Shown here: in pieces, positions 5,610 to 7,345 of the stretch
Numbering within the stretch: the first letter of the stretch is position 1
Layout of the letters: each line of letters starts with the position of its first letter
Assembly: GCA_955652855.1 (NCBI GenBank)
Contig: CATPCN010000140.1
Coordinates: 1-7,345, forward strand
Source: an uncultured Chthoniobacterales bacterium
GTDB lineage: Bacteria; Verrucomicrobiota; Verrucomicrobiae; Chthoniobacterales; UBA10450
Direction: 5' to 3'
Length of the DNA: 7,345 bases
Notes under the pieces: generated by a model
Seen by the model: only the letters and a program-made list of their open reading frames with translations
Databases searched by the model: none
What the model was told of the DNA's origin: nothing
Position numbers and translations under genes: made by a program

Positions 5610-6239
5610 ATGACCCAAGCCCAGATAGATGCCGGTGCAGATCGGCGTGCGCAGATTCTCGAAGCAGCCATGATTTGCTTCGCCAAGCGCGGTTTCCATC
5701 AAACGAGCATGCACGACATCAGCGCCGAAGCCGGCATCAGCGTGGGATTGATCTATCGCTATTTCGAAAACAAAGAGGCGGTCATTTCGGCGATGGCGGA
5801 TCGACACAAAAAGGAGATCCAGGAAATGCTGGAACGTGCGCGTCAGGCGCCGACGTTGCTCGAGTCGCTCGAAATTTTGTTTACGGCGCATTGCTGCGAA
5901 GGCGAGCCGCAAATCATTTCCGCTTTCGTGGTCGATCTTTACGCGGAGGCTTCGCGCAATCCGCAGATTGCCGATTTGGTGCGCGATGTTCTGCACACGT
6001 CGATGGCGGGCGTGACCGATTTGATCGCGCGTTCGCCGGAAGCGGGACGCGCCGCGCACGGTCTCACCCCAGACGAACTTTCGGAATTAATTTTTGCCGT
6101 CGCCCGCGGAATGTTGATGCGGGATGTTTTGCAACCGCAAGAGATGACCGCCGCGGAAAGGCGCACGCGTCAACTGGAAGTCACGCGAAGACTGTGGCGC
6201 TCGTTGTTCAAAACCGAAACCGAATCAGCTTATGCATGA
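5610..6239 (+). CDS. TetR/AcrR-family transcriptional repressor
   Basis: The product is 209 residues. The N-terminal helix-turn-helix domain is at about 12-60: RRAQILEAAMICFAKRGFHQ, then TSMHDISAEAGISVGLIYRY, then FENKEAV. This is the standard TetR signature. The rest is an all-helical ligand-binding and dimer domain, perhaps of the BetI/TetR_C_6 kind, too variable to name the ligand. Length is normal. The start ATG 5610-5612 lies 12 bases after a perfect palindromic operator and has no Shine-Dalgarno sequence; transcription may begin just before it. The gene is followed without a gap by an RND efflux adaptor gene. I infer a local repressor of the pump and of itself, released by a pump substrate. 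An overlapping 220-codon frame on the same strand and a 168-codon antisense frame here are shadows. Confidence 0.93.
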   Translation: MTQAQIDAGADRRAQILEAAMICFAKRGFHQTSMHDISAEAGISVGLIYRYFENKEAVISAMADRHKKEIQEMLERARQAPTLLESLEILFTAHCCEGEPQIISAFVVDLYAEASRNPQIADLVRDVLHTSMAGVTDLIARSPEAGRAAHGLTPDELSELIFAVARGMLMRDVLQPQEMTAAERRTRQLEVTRRLWRSLFKTETESAYA

Positions 6240-6266
6240 CGTAGCTAAACCTGAGGTTGCGAGCCT

Positions 6267-6270
6267 GGAG
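6267..6270 (+). promoter_or_regulatory. Ribosome binding site GGAG for the adaptor gene
   Basis: GGAG lies nine bases before ATG 6280-6282. It is the clearest Shine-Dalgarno match in front of any gene here. It favours this start over the upstream in-frame ATG at 6232-6234, which overlaps the repressor stop codon by eight bases and has no such site. Confidence 0.55.
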
Positions 6271-6279
6271 AAGAAATCG

Positions 6280-7345
6280 ATGCGAAAAAAAGTTCGGCGC
6301 GCGACCTACATTGTCGCTGGGCTTGCGCTGCTTCTCGTCCTGATCAAGGCCTCGCAGATTTTCACGATGGTCTTGGCCAAACCGCCGATGCCCCTGGAAA
6401 CGGTGACGAGTGCGGTGGTGAAGGAAGAAGATTGGGCGCCGCTGCTTTCCTCAGTCGGTTCCATTTCGCCGGTGCAAGGTGCGATGATCAGCACGGAACT
6501 TCCCGGCACGGTGGCTCAAGTCGCGTTCGATTCCGGCGCGACGGTGAGGAAGGGTGACTTGCTCGTTCATCTGGACACTTCGGCGGAGGAAGCGCAGCTG
6601 CGTTCCGCCGACGCCGACACTGAGTTAGCGCGCGCCGATCTGGAACGCACGCGCGATTTGGCAGCGCGGAAAGTTGTTTCAAAAGCCGAACTGGATGCGG
6701 CGGAAGGCAAATTCAAACAGAAGAGCGCCACAACCGACAACATGCGCGCGCTGATTGAGAAAAAAACCATTCGCGCTCCGTTCGATGGTGCGGCCGGCAT
6801 TCGCGTGGTCAACGTCGGCCAAATGATTAACGCAGGCCAACAGGTCGTGCCGCTAACGTCGCTCGACCCGGTTTTCGTCGACTTTGCCTTGCCGCAACAG
6901 CGACTCGCGGAATTATCTCCAGGTCTCGAGGTGCATGTGACGACGGATGTCGTTCCCGGCCGCGTGTTCGTTGGAAAGCTGACCGCGATCAACTCGATGG
7001 TGGACGTGGTAACACGCAATGTGTCTGTGCAAGCGACGCTGGAAAATGCAGACCACATGTTGCGGCCGGGAATGTTCGCGAAGATCGACGTCGTTCTTCC
7101 GCAAAAACAGCGGACGCTCGCCATTCCCGGGAGCGCAGTCTCGTACGCGCCCTACGGCGATTCGGTTTTTGTGATTGAAAAAAAGAAGGACGCGAAGACC
7201 GGCAAAGAATCGCAAGTCATCCGGCAGCAATTTGTGCGCATTGGCGAAGCGCGCGGCGATTTTGTTTCTGTCACGAGTGGATTGAAAGCGGGCGAGACGA
7301 TTGTCGGCACCGGCGTTTTTAAATTGCGCAACGGCATGGCAGTGA
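6280..7345 (+). CDS. RND efflux periplasmic adaptor (membrane fusion protein, HlyD/AcrA type), 3' end outside window
   Basis: 355 residues are visible with no stop before the window end; the protein is probably nearly complete. It links an inner-membrane RND transporter to an outer-membrane channel. After a basic start (MRKKVRR) comes one membrane anchor at about 10-32 with no lipobox, so it is anchored by its N-terminus. The first lipoyl half is at about 55-100 (GSISPVQGAMISTELPGTVA, SGATVRKGDLLVHLDT). A short helical hairpin spans about 102-160. The second lipoyl half follows (KKTIRAPFDGAAGIRVVNVG, then GQQVVPL), then a beta-barrel at about 195-275 (LDPVFVDFALPQ, LRPGMFAKIDVVLP) and the membrane-proximal domain (LAIPGSAVSYAPYGDSVFVI, GLKAGETIVGTGVFKLRNG). 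It directly follows the TetR gene; the RND pump gene is expected next. An alternative start at 6232 adds 16 residues. Confidence 0.93.
   Translation, partial: MRKKVRRATYIVAGLALLLVLIKASQIFTMVLAKPPMPLETVTSAVVKEEDWAPLLSSVGSISPVQGAMISTELPGTVAQVAFDSGATVRKGDLLVHLDTSAEEAQLRSADADTELARADLERTRDLAARKVVSKAELDAAEGKFKQKSATTDNMRALIEKKTIRAPFDGAAGIRVVNVGQMINAGQQVVPLTSLDPVFVDFALPQQRLAELSPGLEVHVTTDVVPGRVFVGKLTAINSMVDVVTRNVSVQATLENADHMLRPGMFAKIDVVLPQKQRTLAIPGSAVSYAPYGDSVFVIEKKKDAKTGKESQVIRQQFVRIGEARGDFVSVTSGLKAGETIVGTGVFKLRNGMAV

Noticed and set aside
5578..5613. An 11-codon frame (MNERSFIFSSS) from the operator whose TGA overlaps the repressor ATG, as a possible leader peptide.
   Set aside because: It starts upstream of the predicted transcript start and its sequence follows from the operator palindrome; there is no ribosome binding site.
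5553..6059. A 168-codon minus-strand ORF opposite the repressor gene, and a 220-codon plus-strand frame at 5582-6244.
   Set aside because: Both are Arg/His/Ser-rich shadows of the TetR gene, which has a clear domain signature in its own frame.

Overview
The window looks like a stretch of chromosome from a moderately GC-rich, Gram-negative, probably free-living bacterium. My best guess is a soil Verrucomicrobiota (Chthoniobacterales-like); Acidobacteriota is the main alternative. The guess rests on a shortened GluRS of a type I associate with that phylum, two dispersed intergenic repeat words common in environmental genomes, a PEP-CTERM-like tail, a TonB-type C-terminal domain and a tripartite-efflux adaptor. 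There is no rRNA or tRNA to test it, so confidence is low to moderate.

Layout. Bases 1-261 hold the 3' end of an unrecognised plus-strand gene, followed by a strong bidirectional terminator (298-327). From 5464 down to 342, six minus-strand genes are tightly packed: tilS (tRNA-Ile lysidine synthetase), gltX (glutamyl-tRNA synthetase), a small exported protein resembling NTF2-fold immunity proteins, a PAPS-dependent sulfotransferase, a multi-spanning membrane protein (DUF4203/TMEM198-like), and a lipoprotein with a trypsin-like domain and a TonB-type C-terminal domain. Gaps or overlaps between them are from -25 to about 70 bases, so they may be largely cotranscribed. The first two genes act in translation; the rest look like envelope functions.

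From 5572 rightward on the plus strand lies a drug-efflux-type module. It has a promoter whose spacer is filled by a perfect 20-bp palindrome, a TetR/AcrR repressor directly behind it, and the periplasmic adaptor (membrane fusion protein) of an RND pump, cut by the window end. An RND transporter gene is expected just outside. The simplest model is autorepression by the TetR protein, relieved by a ligand.

I see no wholly new system. The observations most worth a second look are the lost catalytic serine in the protease-TonB lipoprotein, the orphan immunity-like gene, a G7-N7-G7 tract coding the PAPS loop of the sulfotransferase, the missing segment in GluRS, and the operator embedded in the promoter.
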